Source: Anaerolineaceae bacterium (GTDB lineage: Bacteria > Chloroflexota > Anaerolineae > Aggregatilineales > Phototrophicaceae). From it: a stretch of 64,000 nt of DNA. The first letter of the stretch is position 1. Each line of letters opens with the position of its first letter. The stretch lies in the NCBI GenBank assembly GCA_016124855.1, contig WGMX01000028.1:248001-312000 (forward strand). The letters run 5' to 3'. Below, in pieces: positions 43,777-52,306 of this stretch. The notes under the pieces were generated by a model that made no database searches, was not told the origin of the DNA, and saw only the letters and a list, made by a program, of their open reading frames with translations. A program made the translations under genes and the position numbers.

Positions 43777-44757
43777 ATGCAGACTGATTTGAGAGGCCGT
43801 GACCTCATTACTGAGCAAGAATGGACACGCGAGGAAATTGACACGCTGCTTGATGTGGCATGGGATTTAAAGCGTAAACGTGCGCTCGGCGAACCTCATG
43901 CCCTGCTGCGCGACAAAGTTTTAGCGATGCTGTTCTTCTTTACCAGCACCCGTACCCGCGTCAGCTTTGAGGCAGGTATGGCGCAGCTTGGGGGTCATGC
44001 TCAATTTATCGACAGCGAAACCACCCAAATCTCACATGGTGATACGGCGATGGAAATCGGTGAAATCGTCGGACGTTACACCGATGGTATTGCTATTCGC
44101 CAATGTGATTGGAATTTTGGCAACAAATATATCCGTGAAGTAGCCAAGGCCAGCCGTGTTCCCGTTCTCAACATGCAGGATGATATTTATCACCCCTTCC
44201 AAATCTTGGCTGATCTGATGACCATTCAAGAGAAGTTCGGGCGTGATCTGCGCGGCAAGACGATTGACGTGAGCTATGCCTATGCGTCGAGTTATCAAAA
44301 GCCGCTGTCCGTCCCACAAAGTTTGATCTTGTTGATGACACGCTACGGCATGAATGTCCGTTTGGTGCATCCACCAGAATTTGCATTGATGCCGGATATT
44401 GTTGAGCAAGCGAAGGAAAATACGCGACGAAGCGGTGGTTCATTCGAAATGATGGACGACTTCAACGCGGGCTTCAAGAATGCCGACATCATTTATGCTA
44501 AGAGCTGGGGCTGCTGGATGACAACTGAGGATAAAAATGAGTCTTCTGTCATCGGCAAGAAATACACCAACTGGATTACCGACGAGCAGCGCATGGCAAC
44601 CGCGAACAAGGATGCGATTTATATGCACTGCTTGCCAGCCGACCGGAATATCGAAGTGACCGATGCAGTTATCGAAGGGCCACAAAGCGTGGTCTATGAC
44701 GAGGCTGAAAATCGTCTGCATGTTCAAAAAGCCGCAATGGCATTAACGATGCGCTAA
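43777..44757 (+). CDS. ygeW: knotted carbamoyltransferase YgeW
   Basis: 326 residues from ATG 43777 with AGGAGAAAG before it; an earlier in-frame ATG lies inside the phosphatase gene and is unlikely. Aspartate/ornithine carbamoyltransferase fold: FFTSTRTRVSFEAGMAQLG (carbamoyl phosphate site), HPFQILADLMTIQEKFG, and MHCLPADR. The stretch from YAYASSYQKPLSVPQ through GMNVRLVHPPEF to NTRRSGGSFE follows E. coli YgeW closely. The protein is about 70 residues shorter than E. coli YgeW, mostly at the ends. In the purine route it should produce carbamoyl phosphate by phosphorolysis, feeding the carbamate kinase encoded next. Confidence 0.92.
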   Translation: MQTDLRGRDLITEQEWTREEIDTLLDVAWDLKRKRALGEPHALLRDKVLAMLFFFTSTRTRVSFEAGMAQLGGHAQFIDSETTQISHGDTAMEIGEIVGRYTDGIAIRQCDWNFGNKYIREVAKASRVPVLNMQDDIYHPFQILADLMTIQEKFGRDLRGKTIDVSYAYASSYQKPLSVPQSLILLMTRYGMNVRLVHPPEFALMPDIVEQAKENTRRSGGSFEMMDDFNAGFKNADIIYAKSWGCWMTTEDKNESSVIGKKYTNWITDEQRMATANKDAIYMHCLPADRNIEVTDAVIEGPQSVVYDEAENRLHVQKAAMALTMR

Positions 44758-44776
44758 CTTCTCCGCGCGATAAAAA

Positions 44777-44805
44777 TTGGGGCATAAATATTTGCTATGC
44801 CCCAA
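44777..44805. promoter_or_regulatory. 10-bp perfect hairpin between ygeW and carbamate kinase genes
   Basis: TTGGGGCATA (44777-44786) pairs perfectly with TATGCCCCAA (44796-44805), loop 9 bases. On the plus strand no U-run follows, so it is more likely an mRNA-stabilising or attenuating hairpin; on the minus strand a T5 follows and it could stop antisense transcription. Confidence 0.55.
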
Positions 44806-44866
44806 CTCTCAGAAAATAAAATCACTTATAATTACTGAACTGAATTTAAAACTTGAGCATAATCTT

Positions 44867-45814
44867 ATGACTGGAAAATTGATTACGATTGCCATTGGTG
44901 GAAATTCACTGATTACAGATCCGAAGCAACCAGACGTGCCGCATCAGTGGGACGCGGTCAGAGAAACCTGCAAACACATCGCAGAGATGATTGCTGAAGG
45001 TTGGAATGTCATCGTCACACACGGAAATGGCCCGCAAGTCGGCTATATTCTGCGGCGGTCTGAAATCGCGGCGAAGTCAGGCATTCATGATGTGCCGCTT
45101 GACCTGATTGTGGCGGATACACAGGGTGCAATCGGCTATATGCTTCAGCAAGCGCTGGATAATTCGATGCGGCGATTGGGAATTAACCGCACAGTGCTGA
45201 CGGTCGTTACTCAAGTCCGAGTCGATCCTGACGATCCGGCTTTCCATAATCCAAATAAGCCCATTGGTGGGTTCATGAGTGAGCAAGAAGCCTACAAATA
45301 TGAGGCCGAAGGTTGGAATGTGATGGAAGATGCCGGACGCGGCTGGCGGCGTGTTGTCGCTTCGCCTAAGCCACTGGCGATCCATGAAATCAATGCAATA
45401 CGTGTACTCATCAATAATGATTATGTGGTAATTGCGGGTGGAGGCGGAGGCGTTCCGGTTGTCCGTAATGCACAAGGCGAACTGCGCGGGGCATATGCTG
45501 TCATTGATAAAGATCGCGCTAGCAGCCTACTCGCTCAAACCTTGCGGGCAGATTTATTCATCATTTCTACAGGTGTGGAAAAAGTCGCGTTGAACTTCAA
45601 CAAACCTAATCAACAACTTCTTGACCAAATTACATTAGCCGAAGCGCAGCAGTATATTGCAGAGGGTCACTTTGCTGCTGGAAGCATGCTCCCTAAAATT
45701 GAAGCGGCAGTCGAGTTCATCAAAATGGGTGGCCCGCAAGCGATTATCACTGACCCGCCCAATCTGGCGCGGGCATTGCGTGGTGAAACGGGTACACGCA
45801 TTGTGCCGGGGTAA
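44867..45814 (+). CDS. arcC: carbamate kinase
   Basis: Transfers phosphate from carbamoyl phosphate to ADP, giving ATP, ammonia and CO2. 315 residues from ATG 44867, normal length; an upstream in-frame start at 44777 lies in a hairpin and is unlikely. Blocks: AIGGNSL near the N-terminus, VTHGNGPQVGYILRRSE, TVVTQVRVDPDDPAF, VIAGGGGGVPVV, and the C-terminal FAAGSMLPKIEAAVEFI. Placed directly after ygeW, it completes the energy-yielding end of the predicted purine fermentation. Confidence 0.96.
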   Translation: MTGKLITIAIGGNSLITDPKQPDVPHQWDAVRETCKHIAEMIAEGWNVIVTHGNGPQVGYILRRSEIAAKSGIHDVPLDLIVADTQGAIGYMLQQALDNSMRRLGINRTVLTVVTQVRVDPDDPAFHNPNKPIGGFMSEQEAYKYEAEGWNVMEDAGRGWRRVVASPKPLAIHEINAIRVLINNDYVVIAGGGGGVPVVRNAQGELRGAYAVIDKDRASSLLAQTLRADLFIISTGVEKVALNFNKPNQQLLDQITLAEAQQYIAEGHFAAGSMLPKIEAAVEFIKMGGPQAIITDPPNLARALRGETGTRIVPG

Positions 45815-45916
45815 AGCGTTTCACCACAGAGATCATCATGCTGCTTAATCGCCTTTAGGTGTATGTATGTTGTTTCTTCTACTTTGAACTCACATATCCA
45901 GAAAGCTAAATGAGTC

Positions 45917-47161
45917 ATGGCAACGATTACAGAACTGCGTTGTCCAATATGTGGACGCAGTTATTCAGCAACCGAGGTTCAATATACCTGCCCTGTTTGT
46001 GGTTCAGTCGGCACGCTGGAAGTTCTCTACGATTATGAAGCGCTCAAATCGCAACTTGACCGAGATACGCTGCGTAATCAGCATGAACACTCGATGTGGC
46101 GCTATAAGGCGTTGCTACCAATTGGGGCCGAATCAAAAGTATCGCCGTTACGGGTCGGTATGACACCTTTATACTATACTTCGAGGGTGGCGGAACGCTT
46201 AAACTTAAAACAGGTCTGGTTGAAAGATGACGCACAAAACCCAACCGGATCGCTCAAAGACCGAGCGAGTGCAATGGTTGTGGCGCGTGCAATGGAACAA
46301 GGCATCCAAACGGTGAGTACGGCTAGTACAGGCAATGCAGCCGCAGCACTTTCGGGTATCGGTGCATCGGTAGGTATGAACATCATTATTTTTGTTCCAG
46401 CGACTGCCCCTGAAGCGAAAATCGCCCAACTGCTGGTTTATGGGGCAACCGTTTTGTTGGTTGAAGATACTTATGATGTCGCCTTCGAACTCTGTTCGGA
46501 GATGTGCTTGAGCGAAGGTTGGTACTGTCGTAATACAGGTATGAATCCCTATACCGTTGAGGGTAAAAAGACAGTATCGTATGAAATAGCCGAACAATTG
46601 AACTGGAATGTGCCAGACGTTGTAATGGTTGGTGTAGGAGATGGGAATATTATCGCGGGAGTCTACAAAGGTTTTTACGATTTACTGCAACTCGGTTGGA
46701 TACAGCGGATTCCACGCTTAATTGGTGTACAAGCAGAAGGCAGTTCAGCGCTGGTTCACGCATGGAAAAACAATCTGAAGCCCGAAGAAATGCAACCGAT
46801 GCCAGCAGACACAATCGCCGACAGCATTTCGGCAGGTGTCCCGCGCGATCGGGCAAAAGCATTACGAGCCGTTCGAGAAACGAATGGCGCATTTATGGCT
46901 GTGCCGGACTCGGAAATCTTAAGTGCGATACCAGAGTTAGCGCAGCTTACGGGCGTGTTCGCAGAACCTTCATGCGCGGCAGTTTACGCTGGAGCAAAAC
47001 GTGCTGTACAATCAGGGTTATTCGATAAAGATGAATCTGTTCTGTTGCTGATGACTGGTAACGGGCTAAAAGATATTAAACGCGCACAACAATCGGTCGC
47101 ACGGGGCTTGCGTGTGCAATCGACAATAGAATCTGTTCGGCAGGCTTTGGGTATTGAGTGA
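45917..47161 (+). CDS. PLP-dependent threonine synthase-like enzyme with N-terminal zinc ribbon
   Basis: 414 residues. N-terminal zinc ribbon CPICGRSY...CPVCGS (residues 10-32), then a fold-type II PLP domain: PLP lysine in NPTGSLKDRAS near residue 110, STASTGNAAAALSGIGAS, and the phosphate loop GVGDGNIIAGVYKG near 235. Threonine synthases of this class convert O-phosphohomoserine, but the substrate-specific residues cannot be checked by eye. No other threonine pathway gene is nearby. It directly follows carbamate kinase, so it may act on a diamino acid or related intermediate instead (see findings). Confidence 0.88.
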   Translation: MATITELRCPICGRSYSATEVQYTCPVCGSVGTLEVLYDYEALKSQLDRDTLRNQHEHSMWRYKALLPIGAESKVSPLRVGMTPLYYTSRVAERLNLKQVWLKDDAQNPTGSLKDRASAMVVARAMEQGIQTVSTASTGNAAAALSGIGASVGMNIIIFVPATAPEAKIAQLLVYGATVLLVEDTYDVAFELCSEMCLSEGWYCRNTGMNPYTVEGKKTVSYEIAEQLNWNVPDVVMVGVGDGNIIAGVYKGFYDLLQLGWIQRIPRLIGVQAEGSSALVHAWKNNLKPEEMQPMPADTIADSISAGVPRDRAKALRAVRETNGAFMAVPDSEILSAIPELAQLTGVFAEPSCAAVYAGAKRAVQSGLFDKDESVLLLMTGNGLKDIKRAQQSVARGLRVQSTIESVRQALGIE

Positions 47162-47167
47162 GGATAG

Positions 47168-48172
47168 ATGAGCGAACATCCACGGTATTCGATAGTCGCA
47201 CCAATTTATAACGAAGAAGGCAATATTCAGAAACTCTATGATCGTGTTTCACAGGTCATGGATTCAACAGGGGAAAGCTGGGAACTGGTTACGGTCAATG
47301 ATGGCAGCCGCGATAAATCGTTCGAACTCCTGTCAGCACTATCCCACAAAGATTCGCGTATCAAAGTGGTAAATTTTGCGCGGAACTTCGGTCATCAATT
47401 GGCTGTGACGGCTGGGTTACACAATACCTCCGGTGATGCAGTTGTGGTCATAGATGCGGACTTGCAAGACCCGCCAGAGCTGATCCTCGACATGATTGAG
47501 CGCTGGAAGGCTGGATACCATGTCGTGTATGCAGTGCGGCAGGAACGTAAGGGGGAAAGCTGGTTCAAGCTGTTTACCGCCAAACTTTTTTATCGCCTGA
47601 TTTACCGGATTACAGACGTTGATATCCCACTCGACACAGGTGACTTCCGGTTGATGGATCGCAAAGTTGTAGACGCGCTTAACTCGATGCCGGAGCATAA
47701 CCGTTTCATTCGCGGTTTAACCAGTTGGATTGGCTTCAAACAAACCGGCATAACCTATGTTCGTGAAGCGCGCGAATGGGGTGAAACCAAGTATCCACTC
47801 AAGAAGATGGTACGCTTTGCGATGGATGCTGTGACGGGATTCTCCTATTTTCCGTTACAGGTCATGGTCTATGTGTCTTTTGTACTTGGTGCGCTGGCAA
47901 TCCTTGCCATTCCTATTATTGCTATTCTGCGTCTAATTTTGGGCTTTCAGTTTTTGGGCGGGCAGGTAACTAACATCATCTTACTGCTGCTGGTTGGTGC
48001 CTTCCAGTTGTTCTTCCTGTTCATATTGGGGCAATATGTGGCGCGTATCTATGACGAAACGCGTGGTCGACCACTTTATATCGTCGCAGAGAAAGTCGGT
48101 TTTGACGAAACGACGGCAACGATTGTTGAAACTACAAAACAGACGGTGCCAGAACCACAACCGGAGTCGTAG
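47168..48172 (+). CDS. family 2 glycosyltransferase, dolichol-phosphate mannosyltransferase/GtrB-like
   Basis: 334 residues. N-terminal GT-A domain with SIVAPIYNEEGNIQKLYDR, VNDGSRDKSFELL, the DxD-containing VVIDADLQDPPELI, and RFIRGLTSWIGFKQTG; two C-terminal membrane helices (about 235-260 and 270-295). This is the layout of polyprenyl-phosphate glycosyltransferases that load sugars onto a membrane lipid. 6 bp after the threonine synthase-like gene; no cell-envelope cluster is around it. Confidence 0.93.
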   Translation: MSEHPRYSIVAPIYNEEGNIQKLYDRVSQVMDSTGESWELVTVNDGSRDKSFELLSALSHKDSRIKVVNFARNFGHQLAVTAGLHNTSGDAVVVIDADLQDPPELILDMIERWKAGYHVVYAVRQERKGESWFKLFTAKLFYRLIYRITDVDIPLDTGDFRLMDRKVVDALNSMPEHNRFIRGLTSWIGFKQTGITYVREAREWGETKYPLKKMVRFAMDAVTGFSYFPLQVMVYVSFVLGALAILAIPIIAILRLILGFQFLGGQVTNIILLLLVGAFQLFFLFILGQYVARIYDETRGRPLYIVAEKVGFDETTATIVETTKQTVPEPQPES

Positions 48173-48194
48173 GCGAATTGAATAAGGGGGTATC

Positions 48195-48425
48195 ATGTCC
48201 GAGGAGAAACGTGAACCGCTAGTTTTGGTACAGCAATATCAAGAACTTGTATTAGCCTACGAAGCGCTTGACAAAGAAATCGATTCCTTGATTATGGCTC
48301 ACGGGGGAAATTCGGAGAAAATGCCCCCTGAAGATTTCGATCGTTACCGACATCTTGCGCGCAAACGTGATGATATCAAGGGTGAGATGCATGAGCTTGA
48401 GATGGAACTAAATATCGACGAGTAA
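48195..48425 (+). CDS. small hypothetical helical protein, 76 residues
   Basis: Not recognised. AAGGGGG ribosome site before the ATG and a location between two same-strand genes support it. The sequence is almost entirely helical and charged (QQYQELVLAYEALDKEID, YRHLARKRDDIKGEMHELE), with a Gly/Pro turn (HGGNSEKMPPED) between two helices, suggesting a helical hairpin or coiled coil. Confidence 0.75.
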   Translation: MSEEKREPLVLVQQYQELVLAYEALDKEIDSLIMAHGGNSEKMPPEDFDRYRHLARKRDDIKGEMHELEMELNIDE

Positions 48426-48459
48426 CGATTACTGGACGCAGCAAAATTGGAGTCTACAA

Positions 48460-49851
48460 GTGATTACAGGTCCCACTTTTGAAGAGATGCTTCATCCGAA
48501 TAAGATTGCACCTGCAATCCGTGAGCAAGCACTTAAGTCGTTAAAGGGTGATCCTCTCAACCCGATCAATCTCTTCAACATTACTTGGCGTAACGCGAAC
48601 AACGAAGTTAACCACATTGTTCTGCCCCCTGAGCTTACAGGTGTAGAAGCAAACATCGTGGTACTTTACGGCAAAGAATTCCCATCTGGCAGCCACAAAG
48701 TCGGGGCGGCCTATTCGGTCTTGTTGGAAAAAGAACTATTTGGCGAGGTTGACCCCAGCAAAAACACGCTGGTGTGGCCTTCGACCGGTAATTATGGGAT
48801 CGGCGGCGCTTGGGTTGGTGGACGTATGGGCTGCAAGAGTGTAGTCGTGCTTCCGGCAGGCATGAGCCGCGAACGTTTCGAGCGCATAGAAAGTTATGGC
48901 GCAAGTGTGATCAAAACTATTGGCTCGGAAAGCAACGTCAAAGAAATTTATGACGAGACACATCGACTCCGGCAAGACCCGAATGTTCGCATACTGAACC
49001 AGTTCGAGCAGATGGGCAATTACCGATTTCATTATCATGTGACCGGGAATACTATCGCTGAATTGGCGGGCGAATTGCACGCCAAAGGAATCGGTAATGG
49101 TAAGGCTGCTGCCTTCGTTTGGGCGATGGGCAGTGGTGGCACAAACGCAGCGGCTGACCGACTCAAGCAGGTTTTCCCCGATTGCAAGCATGTTGGTTTA
49201 GAACCCATACAATGCCCTACCCTCTTCAATAACGGTTACGGAACACACGATATTCAAGGCATCGGCGATAAGCATGTGACGTGGATACACAATGTGCTGA
49301 ACATGGATGCGTTGATGTGCATCGACGATATGCAGTGTAAGAAGGGTTTGCAATTGCTGGCTGAACCTGTCGGACGAGAAACGCTGGTCCAGCGTTATGG
49401 CGCTAACCCCGAACTGATCGAGAAGATGGGCGACCTGTTTGGTATCAGTGGAATTTGCCACATTTTAGGGGCAATCAAGACCGCGAAATATTATGGTTTC
49501 GGTAAAGATGATGTGATTTATACAGCAGCCACTGACAGTCTTGACCGTTACTACTCGGTGATAGACGAAATGGCTGCGCACTACGGGAAACTGGATGATG
49601 CCGCAGCAGTTGGGCGTATTGAAGGTGTTTTTCATGCTGCAGGAACCGATTGGGTACTGGAAGGCACCAAAGATGTGCGTGAACGCTGGCACAACCTGAA
49701 ATACTATACGTGGGTTGAGCAGCAAGGGAAAACGGTTGAAGAACTGGATGCACAGCGTGAACCGCAATGGTGGATTGGTCACCAACAGCGGGTACAGGAA
49801 ATCGACAAACGGCTCAACGAGCTGCGTGTAGCAGAAGCCCAAAAGGCGTAA
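48460..49851 (+). CDS. PLP-dependent fold-type II enzyme (cysteine synthase-like)
   Basis: 463 residues, GTG start with GGAG nine bases before it. The PLP lysine is in FPSGSHKVGAAYSVL; STGNYGIGGAWVGG and VWAMGSGGTNAAADRL are the substrate and phosphate loops. Similar to proteins annotated only as PLP-dependent beta subunit. N-terminal and C-terminal extensions make it longer than CysK (about 310). It is 34 bp after the small helical gene and 4 bp before a hypothetical gene. Possible diamino acid lyase role in the purine pathway is discussed under findings; a direct cysteine/serine role is the main alternative. Confidence 0.85.
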   Translation: MITGPTFEEMLHPNKIAPAIREQALKSLKGDPLNPINLFNITWRNANNEVNHIVLPPELTGVEANIVVLYGKEFPSGSHKVGAAYSVLLEKELFGEVDPSKNTLVWPSTGNYGIGGAWVGGRMGCKSVVVLPAGMSRERFERIESYGASVIKTIGSESNVKEIYDETHRLRQDPNVRILNQFEQMGNYRFHYHVTGNTIAELAGELHAKGIGNGKAAAFVWAMGSGGTNAAADRLKQVFPDCKHVGLEPIQCPTLFNNGYGTHDIQGIGDKHVTWIHNVLNMDALMCIDDMQCKKGLQLLAEPVGRETLVQRYGANPELIEKMGDLFGISGICHILGAIKTAKYYGFGKDDVIYTAATDSLDRYYSVIDEMAAHYGKLDDAAAVGRIEGVFHAAGTDWVLEGTKDVRERWHNLKYYTWVEQQGKTVEELDAQREPQWWIGHQQRVQEIDKRLNELRVAEAQKA

Positions 49852-49854
49852 GAT

Positions 49855-50526
49855 ATGTTTGCGGAAGACCGCGTATTGGTTGGCGTGATTAACCGCAAAC
49901 GTGATCTTGAAACAGTTCTGGGGGAACACTGGTACCGAATCCCCCAGAACCAGATGAAGCGCGGTGTGAATGTTGAATACCTCGCATTTTTTCTGAGCAA
50001 AGCCTTTGGTGAACGCAACGGTGGTATTCACTATTATGCGGATCGTAAAGGTGTCGAACTCCTTTATCGAAAAGATTTACTCCCAAACGAACCCAATCAT
50101 CCCCGGGCGAACGAAGCCTATTACAAAATTCAGCTTGGCGAGATTTACCCCAAAGCTCCGCCTATCCTGAACACGAGCAAACGGACATTGAGCTTTGTCT
50201 ATACTACATGGGATCGGTTTGTCAACGCGACCGAAATCCGTGATTTATATAGCCAAGAAGATTACTTTGTTGACCGGATTTACCACGCGTTGCGAAATGC
50301 AGGTGTGCCAGCCGAGCGCAGTTGGTCAGCCGAGTATCGGAATGCTCCGACACGAGTGAGAGTGCTGTGCGAAAACGGAACCGTTACCGGTTCAACGCAG
50401 CCGGAAGATGGCAGCATGTACCTCGACAACAAGCATCATGAAGATTCAATTTTGGCCTCGATTCTGGCGGAAATTGCCAAGCAAGGCGGGCCAGTGATGA
50501 TTAATGTGTCGATTGACCAGCTTTAG
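49855..50526 (+). CDS. hypothetical protein, 223 residues
   Basis: Not recognised. Soluble, no signal peptide or membrane segment. Notable stretches: VGVINRKRDLETVLGEHWYRIP at the start (quoted in part), YLAFFLSKAFGERNGGIHYYAD, and LSFVYTTWDRFVNATEIRDLY. The alternating pattern of aromatic and charged residues suggests an alpha/beta fold. It starts 4 bp after the PLP enzyme gene, so they are co-transcribed and probably related in job; it ends the plus-strand run. Confidence 0.75.
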   Translation: MFAEDRVLVGVINRKRDLETVLGEHWYRIPQNQMKRGVNVEYLAFFLSKAFGERNGGIHYYADRKGVELLYRKDLLPNEPNHPRANEAYYKIQLGEIYPKAPPILNTSKRTLSFVYTTWDRFVNATEIRDLYSQEDYFVDRIYHALRNAGVPAERSWSAEYRNAPTRVRVLCENGTVTGSTQPEDGSMYLDNKHHEDSILASILAEIAKQGGPVMINVSIDQL

Positions 50527-50537
50527 AGGTATAAGAA

Positions 50538-50573
50538 CCCCACCCCAACCCTCCCCCGCAAGCGATGGAGGCA
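50538..50573 (+). repeat. dispersed repeat copy 1 (pyrimidine-rich, partly self-complementary)
   Basis: 36 bases sharing 29 with a second copy at 53740-53775 in the same orientation: CCCCACC..AACCCTCCC.CG.AA.CGA.GGAGG. The CCCTCC and GGAGG ends can pair into a small hairpin. It lies between the convergent ends of the 223-residue gene and the Rieske gene. Confidence 0.7.
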
Positions 50574-50637
50574 GCAAACCAACAGAAAGAAGTTGATTTA
50601 CAAAATTCTTCCCATTCTTCATTTTCACAGTGAAGTA

Positions 50638-51603
50638 TCAGGCTGTTCCGAAGGTTAGACCGAGTTCACCGAGCCATTTACGATAGGCAATACTGGTGCG
50701 ATCCGAGCGCAGATGGAGTTCGGCTTGTAAATCTAAGGGCAAGCGTTCGGGGCGCTGCGACTCGACGATGGGAATATCCTGTGCCGTCACTTCATCTTGG
50801 AAGGCAATCAACTGCGATTCGGGAATGTCGTAACCGTAGTTCATCGCCATGCACATCCAACCGATGCAGTGAAGATCATCAACCGGCGTGACCACGAAAT
50901 AAATAGAGAACTGCTGCTGCATCCGTTTGATGAAATAAACCGTTAACGGGCGAAAAACGCGATAGGTATAAGTCACTTCTTTGCCATGCCCCGTGCCATC
51001 AGGATCGGGCTGCCAGACGGTAATCGGTTCGGCAGTGATGCCATTCTCATCGGTGACGACTTCGTAGTCGGCAATTTCGGGATGAGCGCGATCTCCAAGA
51101 AAGCCTTCGTGAACAAAAGGAAAGTGAGCCACATCTAAGAAGTTCTCGACAGCGCGAGGTGCAGCGGCTTTGTAGACATATGGACCAGTGAAAATCTTGC
51201 GAAAGGTAGCATCGTGCCATTCGGGGAAAACCGGAATGTCGTGCGACGGTTCGCCGAAAGTGACCCAAATCCATCCGTAACGCTCGATACTACGATAGGC
51301 TTGGACACGGGCGCGAGTGGGTGGGGTTTGGTCAGGATGGGCGGGCATTTTGACACATTGACCATCGGCGCTATATGTCCAGCCATGATAAGGACACATC
51401 AATAAGTCGTCCTCGATGCTACCGAGTGATAGACGAGTCCCGCGATGGACGCACAAATCTTGCCAGACCATGATGCGGTCAGCGGTGCGCCAAATCACCA
51501 AATCTTCACCGAGTAGGCGGGCGCGAAGGGGTTTACCTTCGATTACATCAGTTGAGCGAGCGATGACGTGCCAATCGTTGATGAGAACCGAGTCGTTGAG
51601 CAT
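50638..51603 (-). CDS. Rieske 2Fe-2S non-heme iron oxygenase, alpha subunit-like
   Basis: 321 residues. Rieske cluster motifs CVHRGTRLS and CPYHGWTYS at about 47-70; the mononuclear iron site appears as ENFLDVAHFPFVHEGFLGD near 155, giving the D-x2-H-x4-H type ligands. Such enzymes add oxygen to aromatic or lipid substrates or demethylate them (vanillate demethylase and pheophorbide oxygenase-like). No reductase is adjacent. Oxygen dependence contrasts with the otherwise anaerobic flavour of the purine genes. Minus strand, isolated between repeat-containing spacers. Confidence 0.9.
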   Translation of the reverse strand: MLNDSVLINDWHVIARSTDVIEGKPLRARLLGEDLVIWRTADRIMVWQDLCVHRGTRLSLGSIEDDLLMCPYHGWTYSADGQCVKMPAHPDQTPPTRARVQAYRSIERYGWIWVTFGEPSHDIPVFPEWHDATFRKIFTGPYVYKAAAPRAVENFLDVAHFPFVHEGFLGDRAHPEIADYEVVTDENGITAEPITVWQPDPDGTGHGKEVTYTYRVFRPLTVYFIKRMQQQFSIYFVVTPVDDLHCIGWMCMAMNYGYDIPESQLIAFQDEVTAQDIPIVESQRPERLPLDLQAELHLRSDRTSIAYRKWLGELGLTFGTA

Positions 51604-51611
51604 GGGAATTT

Positions 51612-51639
51612 AGTCTTTAGTCGATAGTCAATAGTCGAT
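51612..51639 (+). repeat. four tandem 7-bp units
   Basis: AGTCTTT, AGTCGAT, AGTCAAT, AGTCGAT in direct succession, 8 bp upstream of the Rieske gene start (minus strand). A short variable-number repeat; a role in expression switching is possible but unsupported. Confidence 0.75.
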
Positions 51640-51921
51640 ATAGAATACAAGCGATTCGTAAAATAGCGTAACTCCGATGGAAAACCAACCGTCATTTGAT
51701 ACCAAAATTTTAGCTCGATTTTTATAGTCCGATTCATAAATTGATCGGCGGTGGCGGCGGTGACATTTTTGGCGGCGGCGATGGCGGCATTAGAATAAAG
51801 TACAAAATTTTGTAAATATTGCAGTTGTTGCAAATGTTGTTGTTGAGAATCGGTGGGTTTTGTCACATTTACAACGATTGGTGATTGTTAAGGTGCGCTA
51901 GGCGCAAATACAGGGCTCAAA

Positions 51922-51969
51922 GCCTTGCACCCCTACAATTGGGTCTGATGATTATTGTAGGACAAAGGC
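51922..51969. repeat. imperfect inverted repeat
   Basis: GCCTT plus CCTACAAT on the left pair with ATTGTAGG plus AAGGC on the right around a 14-base loop with small internal bulges. Likely a mobile palindromic repeat or RNA hairpin in the spacer; not followed by a U-tract. Confidence 0.6.
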
Positions 51970-52178
51970 AGGTATAATGGGTTACATTTTGGAAGAACAT
52001 TTTGTAACTGTTTGCGAGGTTCGGTGCTAACCGTTTTGAGGGAGTGAATGCGCCATAAATGTTGTAAGATGGTTGGAAATCGGTATGCCGACAAACCTAA
52101 AATAAACGTTGAGTCTAAAGTTGCAAGATACAATTTACAAGAAAATGCCATCTAGACGACATATATACCCACAAAATC

Positions 52179-52202
52179 GAGGAGCACACGCAGGTGCTCC
52201 TC
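52179..52202. repeat. 9-bp perfect hairpin
   Basis: GAGGAGCAC pairs with GTGCTCCTC around the loop ACGCAG. It lies about 100 bp past the clpP stop (clpP is on the minus strand), too far for a standard terminator and without a T-run immediately beside it. Confidence 0.55.
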
Positions 52203-52306
52203 TACGGCTGATTGTTTTGGTTGATAGGCTATGTCGAAATGATAGAGGAAAAGGCACTGCCATTTCCCAACAAAAACGCGATTGCTGTTGAATTTATCTC
52301 CTTTAA

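Larger units (their letters stand above)
51604..52306. other. 703-bp spacer without a convincing gene
   Basis: Holds a heptamer repeat (51612-51639), an imperfect inverted repeat (51922-51969), a 9-bp perfect hairpin (52179-52202), a GGCGGCGGC-rich patch near 51750 and an isolated TATAAT (51973-51978) with no matching -35. A minus-strand frame from a GTG at 51866 to about 51640 reads unusually protein-like (LQNFVLYSNAAIAAAKN, QMTVGFPSELRYFTNRL) and then runs into the heptamer repeat and the start of the Rieske gene, so it looks like the front of a decayed or recently truncated gene. Confidence 0.5.
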
